From Halomonas maura (lineage in GTDB: Bacteria; Pseudomonadota; Gammaproteobacteria; Pseudomonadales; Halomonadaceae): a stretch of DNA of 64,000 nt. A model generated the notes under the pieces. The model had not been told where the DNA came from, made no database searches, and saw only the letters and a list, made by a program, of their open reading frames with translations. Below, piece after piece: positions 27,132 through 35,655 of this stretch (within the stretch, counting starts at the first letter, position 1; each line of letters opens with the position of its first letter). The position numbers and the translations under genes are program-made. The stretch spans positions 21,046-85,045 of the forward strand of contig NZ_JAUFPQ010000029.1 of the NCBI RefSeq assembly GCF_030409305.1. Reading direction: 5' to 3'.

Positions 27132-27989
27132 TCAGTCGAGGTGCCAGGCCACGATCGCCTCGGCCACCGCCCCCACCGCGCTCGGCTCCAGGTGCAGGTG
27201 GTGCCCACCCGGCAGGACCCGGCGGCGCAGCCCGGCGATGGCCTGCCGGGCTGACGCGGCGCCGGGACGGCCGGCGAGGATGCCGCCCTCGCCCTCCAGC
27301 AGCAGCACCGGGCAGCGAATCGCCGCGAGCATCGCCATCGCCTGCTCCGGCGTGAAGCGCACCGGCGAGGGTCTCAGCAGCCGCGGATCCGATCTCAGGC
27401 GGAGGTGGCCATCTGGCTCCCCGGCGAGGTTGCGCCGCACCAGCGGGCGCGCCGTCTCGCCGTCGATGGGCGTGGCCCCACCGGCCACCCGGGATGCCAC
27501 GGCGCTCCTCTCATCAGGATAGCGCGGCGCCGCCGAGAGGGCGCGACGATGAGCCCGCAACCCCTTGCGCAGCTGCCCGGGAGCGGCGGCGGCCTCGGTG
27601 GTCAGCGCGCCCAGGCCGTCGATCAGCGTCAGTGAGGCGACCCGTTCGGGCAGCGCGGCGGCGAGCAGGCAGGCCACGCCGGCGCCCATCGAGTGGGCGA
27701 GCAGCGGCGCGCGCTCGAGGCCGAGGTCGACCAGGGCGTCGAGGACATCGTGGCAATAGTCCCAGAGCGCGTAGTCACCGGCGAGATGCCGGGAGTGACC
27801 ATGGCCGGCGAAGTCCAGCGCCACGATCCGGATGCCCAGCGCCTCGACCAGGCGTGGCGCCAGCCGCGAGAAGCTGGCGGCATTGTCGAGCCAGCCATGC
27901 AAGGCCAGCCAGGTGGGCGCGCCCGCCTCGCCCCAGGAAAGCCCGGCCAGACGCCCCTCGGCGAGGCCCAGCGGCCGCGGGGCGGTCAC
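27132..27989 (-). CDS. Alpha/beta hydrolase
   Basis: A 285-residue alpha/beta-fold hydrolase. The oxyanion region is A-L-H-G-W-L-D-N-A-A-S-F, and the D-F-A-G-H-G-H-S strand follows. The nucleophile elbow reads A-H-S-M-G-A-G and the C-terminal histidine is in P-G-G-H-H-L-H-L. It resembles the serine hydrolase-like (MEST/SERHL) group. Its start overlaps the stop of the upstream hydrolase gene by 4 bp (ATGA), so the pair is coupled. Substrate unknown. Confidence 0.88.
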   Translation of the reverse strand: MTAPRPLGLAEGRLAGLSWGEAGAPTWLALHGWLDNAASFSRLAPRLVEALGIRIVALDFAGHGHSRHLAGDYALWDYCHDVLDALVDLGLERAPLLAHSMGAGVACLLAAALPERVASLTLIDGLGALTTEAAAAPGQLRKGLRAHRRALSAAPRYPDERSAVASRVAGGATPIDGETARPLVRRNLAGEPDGHLRLRSDPRLLRPSPVRFTPEQAMAMLAAIRCPVLLLEGEGGILAGRPGAASARQAIAGLRRRVLPGGHHLHLEPSAVGAVAEAIVAWHLD

Positions 27990-28798
27990 GGCGCTTCCAG
28001 CAGCCTGTCGAGCATCGAGAGAAGCGCCTGGCGGGTCGCCTCGGGCTGCTCCATGGGAAACATGTGCCCCCCGGGGACCTTGGCGAGGCGTACCCCGCGT
28101 CGCCGCAGCCGGCGCCGGCGACGCGGGTTAAGCAGGTCGGACTCGCTGCCCGCGAGCACTCCGAGCGGGACATGCACCCGGTCGGGGAGGTCGTCCAGGT
28201 GGTCGGGCAGGTGGCGGAAGACGGCCACCTCGATGTCGGGGTCGTAGAGCAGCACCACCCGGCCATCGTCGAGCTCACGGGTACCGCCGTCCACGTAGTC
28301 GTCGAGGGCCTGGTCGGTGAAGCGCCGGAACAGCCCCCGGCGTCTCAGGTAGTTGCGCATGGCCTGGCGGTCCGGCCAGCTGTCGCGCCGCCCCACGGTG
28401 CGCCCCGCCGGGGTCAGCTGGTCGACGAAGCCGAGCCGCTTGGCGGCCTTCATCGCCAGGGCGTCGAAGCCCAGCATCAGCGGCGGGTCGAGCATCACCA
28501 CGCAGCGGAAACGTTCCGGCGCCCGCTCGGCGGCCATGGCCATCAGCACCCCGCCCATGGAGTGGCCGACGCCGATCACCGGGGTGTCGAAGCGGTCCAG
28601 GTGCTCGAGCAGTTCGTCGCGCAGCGCCAGCCAGTTATGGCCCACCGGGAAGTCGGGATGGTGACCGAGACGGTCCAGCGGCTGGAGTTCGAACCGCGTG
28701 GCCAGCGGCGACAGGAAGCTGCGGTAGCTCTGGCCCGGGAAGCCGTTGGCATGGGCGAAGACCAGCGGCAGGGAGGCGGGGGTGTCGGTTTGGCGCAT
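27986..28798 (-). CDS. Alpha/beta hydrolase, second of a coupled pair
   Basis: A 270-residue alpha/beta hydrolase with oxyanion strand F-A-H-A-N-G-F-P-G-Q-S-Y, nucleophile elbow G-H-S-M-G-G, and catalytic His in V-P-G-G-H-M-F-P-M-E-Q-P. It is clearly different in sequence from its coupled downstream partner, so the two are not a recent duplication. Substrate unknown. Confidence 0.88.
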   Translation of the reverse strand: MRQTDTPASLPLVFAHANGFPGQSYRSFLSPLATRFELQPLDRLGHHPDFPVGHNWLALRDELLEHLDRFDTPVIGVGHSMGGVLMAMAAERAPERFRCVVMLDPPLMLGFDALAMKAAKRLGFVDQLTPAGRTVGRRDSWPDRQAMRNYLRRRGLFRRFTDQALDDYVDGGTRELDDGRVVLLYDPDIEVAVFRHLPDHLDDLPDRVHVPLGVLAGSESDLLNPRRRRRLRRRGVRLAKVPGGHMFPMEQPEATRQALLSMLDRLLEAP

Positions 28799-28904
28799 GG
28801 CATCATCCAGTTGAGGCAGGAAGCCGCGAGTGGTGGTAGCAGGCTAACGAGGATACCATGGGGCGCCAAGTCGTCCTTCCGCCACCCGCTCAACGGAGTT
28901 CCGC

Positions 28905-29006
28905 GTGTCCTCCCACCTGCCGCCCCGCGATACCCGCGCCCGCAATCGGATCTTCTTTCTCACCGTGATCGCCGCCGTCGCCATCGGCCTGTGGCTGGCC
29001 CGCTGA
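28905..29006 (+). CDS. 33-aa single-pass membrane protein
   Basis: A short frame starting with GTG at 28905, with GGAG 7 nt upstream. It encodes 33 residues: a basic, Pro/Arg-rich N-terminus (S-S-H-L-P-P-R-D-T-R-A-R-N-R) followed by one hydrophobic helix (I-F-F-L-T-V-I-A-A-V-A-I-G-L-W-L) and a final A-R. The charge pattern suggests N-in topology. It sits alone between two minus-strand genes. Function unknown. Confidence 0.6.
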   Translation: MSSHLPPRDTRARNRIFFLTVIAAVAIGLWLAR

Positions 29007-29038
29007 GGGCCATGGCGAGGCCGCACCCGTCGCGGTCT

Positions 29039-29773
29039 TCAGGCATCCCGATAACGGGCGTACATATCGCGGGAGCGCTCGAGATGCTGCTGCATGGCCG
29101 CCCGGGCCCCCGGGCCATCCCGCGCGAGGATGGCCTCCAGGATCCGGGTGTGCTCCTCATGCACCAGCTCGAGATAACGCGCCGAGGCGCGGGGATCGAT
29201 ATCGATGCTGAGCAGCTTGGCACGGGGAATCATGCTGTCGCTCAAGGGCTCGTAGAGGCGATCGAAGCAGACGTTGTGGGTGGCCTTGATGATCGCATGA
29301 TGGAAGGCGAAATCCTCGCGGCGCGCCTGTGACGTCGCCGCCTGGGCCTGGACGAAGTCGGCGTGCCGGGCCTCCAGGCGCTGGCGGTCTTCGTCGTCGT
29401 GCCGCAGGGCGGCCAGCTCGGCCGCCGCGGGCTCCAGGGTCAGGCGTAGCTCCAGGACCTCCAGGATATCCTCCACGGTCCGCGGGCTGATGTGCACGGC
29501 CGGTCGCGGCTCGGCCGCGTCACTGCGCAGCACCGTCGTGCCGACGCCGCGCCGGGTCTCGACCAGCCCCAGCGACTTGAGGTGGGTGATGGCCTCGCGC
29601 ACCACCGTGCGACTGACACCGAAGGCCTCGCACAGCTCGCTCTCGGTGGGCAGCTTGCTGCCCACCGGCACCTCCCCGGACGCAATCCGGCGCTCGAGCT
29701 GCTCCACGACCGCCTGGGACAGGCTACCCGTACGGTTGACGGGCTGAACCTGCCACGAACTCGATATCGCCAT
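29039..29773 (-). CDS. GntR-family regulator, FadR subfamily
   Basis: A winged-helix regulator with the N-terminal HTH (E-S-E-L-C-E-A-F-G-V-S-R-T-V-V-R-E-A-I-T-H-L) and wing G-V-G-T-T-V, then an all-helical FCD effector domain with metal-ligand-like Asp/His positions (F-H-H-A-I-I and H-E-E-H-T). The start is uncertain: I chose the ATG at 29773, with AAAGGGA upstream; in-frame ATGs at 29791, 29806 and 29836 are possible. Position at the end of the hexuronate cluster suggests it senses a uronate or hexarate and controls the cluster. A partial copy of the kdgD-side operator lies just upstream. Confidence 0.88.
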   Translation of the reverse strand: MAISSSWQVQPVNRTGSLSQAVVEQLERRIASGEVPVGSKLPTESELCEAFGVSRTVVREAITHLKSLGLVETRRGVGTTVLRSDAAEPRPAVHISPRTVEDILEVLELRLTLEPAAAELAALRHDDEDRQRLEARHADFVQAQAATSQARREDFAFHHAIIKATHNVCFDRLYEPLSDSMIPRAKLLSIDIDPRASARYLELVHEEHTRILEAILARDGPGARAAMQQHLERSRDMYARYRDA

Positions 29774-30190
29774 TTCAGATCCCTTTGCCATCCTTTCCAC
29801 TTCCATACTGCCATGATACCGACGGCGGACAGGCATTCCGCCGGCTATTCATCCTACATCATACCAGAGACCTTCACATGGCCGGGCAGGCCTCCAGGCT
29901 CGGTGCCCCACCCCGCCTCTCGGCCACGGCCGGCATACGGCCGGCACACGGCGAGAGTGCCGCGGTGAGGAGGTCGTCACCAAGCCTGGCGTCTCACGCC
30001 CCGTGCATGCTGTAGCGTCCCGGGCCACGTGATGCCAGGCTCGAGGCGACGCCCGCGAGCCGTGTCACGCCGCGGGACATCCAGGGCAACCCCTCCGTCT
30101 TTCTCACCCGCATCTGCCATCTCGAGTGGCACGCAGGTCCCCCGCGGGCAGCGCCGGAGGCACCGCCGCCCGGCACGGACGGCGGCGACG
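29774..30190. other. Intergenic region between udh and the gntR gene
   Basis: About 400 bp without a supported gene. It contains the gntR promoter region, the partial operator at 29850-29872, and a GC-rich stem with one mismatch (30168-30192) overlapping the udh stop that may end the gci-udh transcript. Confidence 0.55.
29850..29872. promoter_or_regulatory. Candidate regulator site upstream of gntR
   Basis: A 23-bp stretch sharing the core TACATCATAC and the outer GAC with the perfect inverted repeat upstream of kdgD (41397-41419). Its left arm is degenerate. The position just upstream of the regulator gene fits autoregulation. Confidence 0.45.
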
Positions 30191-30988
30191 TCAGTCATCG
30201 GGGTGTCCGAGGGCCACGAACTTGCCGCCCTGATACACCACGGCCGGGTCGTCCGGGTCGATGGGACCCGCCGCGGCCTCGACCTCGGCCCGCCAGGGCT
30301 CGGAACTGTCGCGGGGCACCCAGCCGAGAAACGCCGCCTGGCGGTTGTCCCACCAGCGCTCGGCGTTGGCCGAGGCGCCGTAGACCACCGTGTGGGCCAG
30401 CTTGGGCGCGGCGAAGGCGCGCTCGAGCAGGGCGACGAAGTCCTCGACGCTCAGCCAGGTCGCCAGCATGCGGGTGTCCGCCGGCTTGGGAAAGCAGGAG
30501 CCGATGCGCACGCTCAGCGTCTCGACGCCAAACTTGTCGTGATAGAGGCTGGCGAGGTCCTCGCCGAAGCACTTCGAGACCCCGTAGAGGGAATCGGGCC
30601 GGTGCGGTACCCGACTGTCGATGCGGATGGTGCGCGGATAGAAGCCGATGGTGTGGTTGGAACTGGCGAACACGATGCGCGGCTTGCCCTGGTGGCGCGC
30701 CGCTTCAAAGAGGTGGTAGGTGCCGATGATATTCGACCGGAGGATCCCCTCCCAGGGCCTCTCCCCCGATACGCCGCCCAGATGGACCACGCCGTCGCAG
30801 TCCGCCACCAGGGCATTGACCGCCGGGGCATCGGCCAGGTCGCAGGGCACGAGCTCCTCGTGCTCGGCCGCCTCCCCCAGCTCGGCGACATCCGACAGCC
30901 TCACCCGATGGGCGAGACGCGCGAGATGGGGACGAATGGCCTGGCCCACGCCACCGGCGGCGCCGGTGACCAGCATCCGATTCAGCAT
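30191..30988 (-). CDS. udh: Uronate dehydrogenase
   Basis: An NAD-dependent extended-SDR enzyme of 265 residues that oxidises D-glucuronate and D-galacturonate to aldarolactones. The Rossmann motif is V-T-G-A-A-G-G-V-G. The catalytic region has I-V-F-A-S-S-N-H-T-I-G and Y-G-V-S-K. The D-G-V-V-H-L-G-G, N-I-I-G-T-Y, V-R-I-G-S-C and G-A-S-A-N-A-E-R-W-W-D-N segments match characterised Udh of Pseudomonas and Agrobacterium as I remember them. AAGGAG precedes the ATG, which overlaps the stop of the 58-aa ORF. Confidence 0.93.
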   Translation of the reverse strand: MLNRMLVTGAAGGVGQAIRPHLARLAHRVRLSDVAELGEAAEHEELVPCDLADAPAVNALVADCDGVVHLGGVSGERPWEGILRSNIIGTYHLFEAARHQGKPRIVFASSNHTIGFYPRTIRIDSRVPHRPDSLYGVSKCFGEDLASLYHDKFGVETLSVRIGSCFPKPADTRMLATWLSVEDFVALLERAFAAPKLAHTVVYGASANAERWWDNRQAAFLGWVPRDSSEPWRAEVEAAAGPIDPDDPAVVYQGGKFVALGHPDD

Positions 30989-31164
30989 CAGGGTATCTCC
31001 TTCGAGATCGCGTCGCCCCTGCGTCCGAGCGCCTCAGGGCATTCGGCGATGATGGGCCTGCCAGGTTCGACCTGGACATGCCCGTCGGTCGCCCTCCAGG
31101 GGTGGCCGAAGCGCCGACGATGCCCCTCTGGGGGGCGAATGCTGGCGGGGACATCAGACACCAT
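30988..31164 (-). CDS. 58-aa coupled ORF between gci and udh, unknown function
   Basis: A short frame starting M-V-S-D-V-P-A-S-I-R-P-P-E-G-H and ending I-S-K-E-I-P. Its ATG overlaps the gci stop (TGATG) and its TGA overlaps the udh start (TGATG). A near-perfect Shine-Dalgarno (AAGGAGG) sits 4 nt before its ATG, inside the last gci codons. I recognise no domain; the product is basic and rich in Arg, Pro and Gly, without a signal peptide or membrane helix. It may be a small accessory protein, the remnant of a larger gene, or simply a translational relay that keeps ribosomes moving from gci to udh. Confidence 0.6.
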   Translation of the reverse strand: MVSDVPASIRPPEGHRRRFGHPWRATDGHVQVEPGRPIIAECPEALGRRGDAISKEIP

Positions 31165-32300
31165 CACGCCTCCTTCAGCGCATACTGTTGCAGGGCATCG
31201 CGATCGATGGCGATCCCCAGCCCCGGGCCATCGGGGATGCGGATGACGCCGTCCCGGTGCTCGATCGGCGTCTGGACCACGGCCTGGCGAAAGGGGTTTC
31301 GGGTGCGGTCGAACTCCATGATCGGCTCGATCGGACGCCGCCGCGGCGGGTTGGGCGGCAGCGCCGCCATGCACTGCAGGCTGGCGGCGATGCACACCGC
31401 CGTGCCCCAGACATGCGGGACCAGGCGCACGCCGCACATCGCCGCCATGTCGGCGACGCGGCGCATCTCGCTGAAGCCGCCGACGGCGCAGACGTCGGGC
31501 TGGACGATGTCCACCGCCCGCGTCGACAGCGGCTCGAGCATCGCGTAGCGCCCGTGCCAGTTCTCGCCGCCGGCGACGGGGATCGGCTGGCCCTGGCGCA
31601 CGGCGCGGTAGCTGTCGATCTGCTCGGGCAGCACCGGCTCCTCGAACCAGTCGATGCCGAAGGACTCGGCGCGCCTGCCGACCTCGATCGCCTCGAGCAG
31701 GTCGTAGCCGTGGTTGGCGTCGATCATCAGCCGCCGCTCGGGGCCGATCGCCTCGCGGACGGCGGCGATGGCACGCAGGTCCTCCTCGACGTCGAAGCCG
31801 ACCTTGATCTTGACGCCATGGAAGCCCTCCCGGGCATAGCCGGCCACCTCCTCGGCGACGTCCTGCACCCGGTCTCCCCCATCGCGACGGAACGCGCCGG
31901 TGGCATAGGCCCGGACCTTCTCGCGGAAACGCCCGCCGAGCAGCTCGCTGACCGACGCGCCGTAATGCTTGCCCTTGATGTCCCATAGCGCGATATCGAT
32001 GCCGCTCAGGGCGGTCATGGTCAGGCCGCGTTGCCCCTGGTCGCGCAGCCGGTGATAGAGCTCGAGCCAGAGTCTCTCGGTCGCAAGCGGATTGGCCCCG
32101 ACCAGGGCGCCGGCATAGAGCCCGATGATGGTGGCATTGGCCCTGGCCGGGCCCAGGCACTCCCCCCAGCCCACGGTGCCGTCGTCGCAGACGATCTCAA
32201 CCAGGCAGTGCTGGCGCCGCTCGAAGCGCATCGAGGCGCTCTCGAAGGCCTGGTCGAGCCGATGGTCGAGGATGTGCGTATGCACGCGTTCGATCTTCAT
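31164..32300 (-). CDS. gci: D-galactarolactone cycloisomerase, enolase superfamily
   Basis: A 378-residue mandelate-racemase-type enzyme that opens D-galactaro- and D-glucaro-1,4-lactone to the 3-deoxy-2-keto hexarate. Features: K-I-K-V-G (catalytic Lys region), M-I-D-A-N-H-G-Y-D, W-F-E-E-P and A-G-G-E-N (metal ligands), and P-H-V-W-G-T-A. The N-terminus (F-E-S-A-S-M-R-F) and C-terminal P-I-E-P-I-M-E-F-D-R-T-x-N-P-F-R closely follow Agrobacterium Gci as I recall it. Preceded by CAGGAC. It forms a unit with the 58-aa ORF and udh. Confidence 0.9.
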   Translation of the reverse strand: MKIERVHTHILDHRLDQAFESASMRFERRQHCLVEIVCDDGTVGWGECLGPARANATIIGLYAGALVGANPLATERLWLELYHRLRDQGQRGLTMTALSGIDIALWDIKGKHYGASVSELLGGRFREKVRAYATGAFRRDGGDRVQDVAEEVAGYAREGFHGVKIKVGFDVEEDLRAIAAVREAIGPERRLMIDANHGYDLLEAIEVGRRAESFGIDWFEEPVLPEQIDSYRAVRQGQPIPVAGGENWHGRYAMLEPLSTRAVDIVQPDVCAVGGFSEMRRVADMAAMCGVRLVPHVWGTAVCIAASLQCMAALPPNPPRRRPIEPIMEFDRTRNPFRQAVVQTPIEHRDGVIRIPDGPGLGIAIDRDALQQYALKEA

Positions 32301-32608
32301 CGTGGGGTCCTGCCTGACCGATGGGCGTGGAAGCCTTACTGGAAGATAGATGGCGGCAGCCGTGTCAGGGTTCCTGAATCATCGCTTGGCTACATGCACC
32401 TGGGGCCAGCCTGCGGGTCTCGACGGCCATGATCCTGGCGGTCTCCGCAGGCATCGGCATCGCGCGGGGCGGTCGCTGCCGGCCTTCCCCCTCTGGCGAC
32501 CTTGCGCGACGGGCGGCTCGACCGCGTGGACGGGTCTCGCGATGCAGCACAAGAAGGCGGCCCGAGGGCCGCCAAACCGTTACTGCTTGCCAAGCTGACC
32601 GTCGCGCC
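32301..32608. other. Gap between the dehydrogenase gene and gci
   Basis: 308 bp with no gene I can support. It contains the terminator hairpin at 32556-32573 and probably a promoter for gci-udh. Short frames on the minus strand have no recognisable product. Confidence 0.5.
32556..32573 (-). terminator. Terminator after the 2,5-dioxovalerate dehydrogenase gene
   Basis: A perfect 8-bp stem (GGCGGCCC / GGGCCGCC), read on the minus strand, is followed by TTCTTG. It ends the kdgD-to-dehydrogenase transcript before gci. Confidence 0.65.
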
Positions 32609-34186
32609 TCAGGCCTCGCGCTTGCCGTCGACCAGGCGGCTGACGCCGGCCGGGTTGCCGTCCCGGAGCGCCTCGGGCAGCAGGCCCTGGGGCAGGTTCT
32701 GGTAGCACACCGGGCGCAGGAAGCGCTGGATCGCCGCGCTGCCCACCGAGGTGGTGCGACTGTCCGAGGTCGCCGGATAGGGGCCGCCATGGACCATGGC
32801 GTGGCACACCTCGACGCCGGTCGGCCAGCCGTTGGCCATCACCCGGCCGGCGCGGCGCTCGAGGATCGGCAGCAGGCCGCGGGCGGTCTCGAGGTCGCCG
32901 TCGTCCATCTGCAGGGTGGCGGTCAGCTGGCCTTCCAGGGCCTCGGCGACGCGCGTCACCTCGGCCTGGTCGGCACACTCGACCACCAGCGCGGTGGCGC
33001 CGAAGACCTCGGCCTGCAGCGCCTCCTCACGCAGGAAGTCGGCGGCGGCGGCCACGAACAGCCCGGCCTGGCAGGCGTTGGGGCCGTCGCCGGCCGGGCC
33101 GCGGGCGACCTCGCGGGCCTGGCTGCTTTGAGTCAGGCCGTCGACGCCCTGGCTGTAGGCGTCATGGATGCCCGGGGTCAGCATGGTCTGGGCGGGGCTC
33201 GCCTGGACCGCCTCGCCGGCGGCGGCCACGAAGGCATCGAGGCCCTCGCCCTTGATGCCGATCACCAGCCCCGGGTTGGTGCAGAACTGGCCGGCGCCCA
33301 GGGTCAGCGAGCCGACGAAGGCCTCGCCGAGTGCCTTGCCGCGGGCGGCCAGCGCCTCGGGCAGCAGAAACACCGGGTTGATCGAGCTCATCTCGGCATA
33401 GACCGGGATCGGCTCGGGGCGTTCCTGCACCGCCTTCATCAGCGCCGTGCCGCCGCCACGCGAGCCGGTGAAGCCCACCGCCTTGATGCGCGCATCGCGC
33501 ACCAGCGCCTGGCCCACCTCGTGGCCGGAGCCGTAGAGCAGCGAGAACACGCCCTCGGGCAGCTCGCACCTGGCCACCGCCCGCTGCACGGCGCGCCCCA
33601 CCAGCTCGGAGGTGCCGGGGTGGGCGGAGTGCGCCTTGACCACCACCGGGCAGCCGGCGGCCAGGCTTGATGCGGTGTCGCCGCCGGCCACCGAGAAGGC
33701 CAGCGGGAAGTTCGAGGCGCCGAACACGGCCACCGGGCCCAGGCCGATATGGCGCTGGCGCAGGTCGACGCGCGGCATCGGCGCCCGCTCCGGCAGGGCC
33801 GGGTCGATGCGCACGTCGAGCCATTCGCCGGCGCGGACCACCTTGGCGAACAGGCGCAGCTGGCCGCAGGTGCGGCCGCGCTCGCCCTCGAGGCGCGCCC
33901 GGGGCAGGCCGGACTCGGCCATGGCACGTTCGATCAGGGCATCGCCGATGGCCTCGATCTCGTCGGCCACGGTCTCGAGGAAGCGGGCACGTGCCTCGAG
34001 GCCGGTCTCCCGGTAGGTCTCGAAGGCCGCCCAGGCCAGCGCGCAGGCCCGCTCGACCTCGGGCTTGCCGCCGGCGGCATAGGCCGGCTCCAGACGCTCG
34101 TCGGTGGCCGGGTTGACCGCGTGGATGGGGCTGCCCTGGGCCGCAACGGCCTGGGCACCGATCAGTTGCTTGCCTTGCAAAGTCAT
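32609..34186 (-). CDS. 2,5-dioxovalerate (alpha-ketoglutarate semialdehyde) dehydrogenase
   Basis: A 525-residue aldehyde dehydrogenase that oxidises 2-oxoglutarate semialdehyde to 2-oxoglutarate, the last step of hexarate breakdown. The nucleophile is in G-A-G-Q-F-C-T-N-P-G-L and the general-base Glu in Y-A-E-M-S-S-I-N-P; F-T-G-S-R-G-G-G is the cofactor loop. These match the KGSADH-II/III type rather than succinate-semialdehyde enzymes. I chose the ATG at 34186 because the upstream ATG at 34201 overlaps the GAGGAG ribosome site. Position after gudD supports the substrate. Confidence 0.9.
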   Translation of the reverse strand: MTLQGKQLIGAQAVAAQGSPIHAVNPATDERLEPAYAAGGKPEVERACALAWAAFETYRETGLEARARFLETVADEIEAIGDALIERAMAESGLPRARLEGERGRTCGQLRLFAKVVRAGEWLDVRIDPALPERAPMPRVDLRQRHIGLGPVAVFGASNFPLAFSVAGGDTASSLAAGCPVVVKAHSAHPGTSELVGRAVQRAVARCELPEGVFSLLYGSGHEVGQALVRDARIKAVGFTGSRGGGTALMKAVQERPEPIPVYAEMSSINPVFLLPEALAARGKALGEAFVGSLTLGAGQFCTNPGLVIGIKGEGLDAFVAAAGEAVQASPAQTMLTPGIHDAYSQGVDGLTQSSQAREVARGPAGDGPNACQAGLFVAAAADFLREEALQAEVFGATALVVECADQAEVTRVAEALEGQLTATLQMDDGDLETARGLLPILERRAGRVMANGWPTGVEVCHAMVHGGPYPATSDSRTTSVGSAAIQRFLRPVCYQNLPQGLLPEALRDGNPAGVSRLVDGKREA

Positions 34187-34286
34187 CAGGCGTCTCCTCA
34201 TTGGTGCGTCGCCAGTGACGGCGTCGCTTGGGGGTCGTGAGAGGGGAGTCAGGCCGCGTGTCGGAGAATGTCGCGGCCGAGAAGCC

Positions 34287-35612
34287 TCAGCGAACCAGGG
34301 CCGGGCGCTTGGGATCGAACTCCCAGCCCTGGATCAGGTACTGCATGGCCATGGCGTCGTCGCGCTGGGTCACGTCGAGGCGCCTGTACTTCTCGTGGGC
34401 TTCCATGAGCTTGTCGTCGTCGAGCTCGACGCCAAGGCCCGGGGTCTTCGGCACGGCCAGCTTGCCGTCCCGAATCTGGAACGGGTCCCTGGTGATGCGC
34501 TGACCGTCCTGCCAGATCCAGTGGGTGTCGATGGCGGTGATCTCGCCCGGGCAGGCCGCGGCCACATGGGTCATCATCGCCAGCGAGATGTCGAAGTGGT
34601 TGTTGCTGTGCGAGCCCCAGGTCATGCCCCACTCGTTGCACAGCTCGCCCACGGCCACGGCACCCTGCAGGGTCCAGAAGTGGCAGTCGGCCAGCGGGAT
34701 ATCCACCGAGTTGAGCTGTACGGCCAGCTGCAGCTGCTTGTAGTCGGTGGCGATCATGTTGGTGGCGGTGGGCAGCCCGGTGCGCTTCTTGAACTCGGCC
34801 ATGGTCTCGCGGCCGGAGAAGCCGCCCTCCTGGCCACAGGGATCCTCGGCGTAGCTCAGCAGCTGCTTGATCGGCTCCAGCACCCGCACCGCCTCGTCCA
34901 GCTTCCAGGCGCCGTTGGGGTCGAGGGTCAGGCGCGCCTCGGGGAAGGCCTCGTGCAGCGCGCGGATGCAGTCGGCCTCTTCCTCGCCGCGCAGCACGCC
35001 GCCCTTGAGCTTGAAGTCCTGGAAGCCGTAGCGCTCAAAGGCGGCCTTGGCCAGGTTGGCGACGGCCTCGGGCGTCATGGCCTCGCGGTAGCGCACCTCG
35101 TCCCAGGCATCGACCGGGTCGGTCACCCGGGGATACGGCAGGTCGGTCTTGTCCGGGTCGCCGAGCAGGAACAGGTAGCCCAGGGCCTCGACCTCGTCGC
35201 GCTGGCGGCCGTACTGGCCCAGCAGGTCGGCCACCGGCATGCCCAGTGCCTGGCCGAAGAGGTCGAACAGCGCCGACTCGATGGCGGTGATGACGTGCAC
35301 CGCCACTCGCAGGTCGAAGGTCTGGCGTCCGCGCTCCTCGGGGCCGCCCTGGGCCAGCAGGTCCCGGGCCCGACTGAGCACCTGCTTGACCTCGTTGACC
35401 CGGGCGCCTTCCACCAGCCCCCGACACTTCTCCAGTCCGTTCAGGATGCCTTGGCTGGAGGGAATCTCGCCGAGCCCGCGGTTGCCGGACTCGTCCTCCA
35501 GCACCAGCACGCAGCGGATGAACCAGGGCGCATGGCCACCGCTCAGGTTGAGCAGGAAGCCGTCCTCGCCGGCCACCGGCACGATGGTCATCTTGGTGAT
35601 CTTGGGAAACAT
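34287..35612 (-). CDS. gudD: Glucarate dehydratase
   Basis: An enolase-superfamily enzyme of 441 residues converting D-glucarate (and idarate) to 5-keto-4-deoxyglucarate. The catalytic K-L-K-G-G-V motif, metal ligand segments T-L-D-P-N-G-A-W and Y-A-E-D-P-C-G, N-M-I-A-T-D, and the catalytic S-H-S-N-N-H-F-D-I-S are all intact, as expected of a genuine GudD rather than the inactive GudX paralogue. The ATG at 35612 has AGAGG upstream. It lies between garD and the dehydrogenase gene. Confidence 0.95.
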   Translation of the reverse strand: MFPKITKMTIVPVAGEDGFLLNLSGGHAPWFIRCVLVLEDESGNRGLGEIPSSQGILNGLEKCRGLVEGARVNEVKQVLSRARDLLAQGGPEERGRQTFDLRVAVHVITAIESALFDLFGQALGMPVADLLGQYGRQRDEVEALGYLFLLGDPDKTDLPYPRVTDPVDAWDEVRYREAMTPEAVANLAKAAFERYGFQDFKLKGGVLRGEEEADCIRALHEAFPEARLTLDPNGAWKLDEAVRVLEPIKQLLSYAEDPCGQEGGFSGRETMAEFKKRTGLPTATNMIATDYKQLQLAVQLNSVDIPLADCHFWTLQGAVAVGELCNEWGMTWGSHSNNHFDISLAMMTHVAAACPGEITAIDTHWIWQDGQRITRDPFQIRDGKLAVPKTPGLGVELDDDKLMEAHEKYRRLDVTQRDDAMAMQYLIQGWEFDPKRPALVR

Positions 35613-35655
35613 GGCATTGCCTCTTGTCATGGTCGAAACAACAGTCGACAGGGGG

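Noticed and set aside
27132..28798. Tandem duplication of one hydrolase gene
   Set aside because: The two alpha/beta hydrolases share only the fold motifs; their sequences are too different for a recent duplication.
32365..32790. Arg/Ala-rich minus-strand frame between gci and the dehydrogenase gene
   Set aside because: It overlaps the end of the dehydrogenase gene in another frame, has no family resemblance and no ribosome site, and crosses the terminator hairpin.
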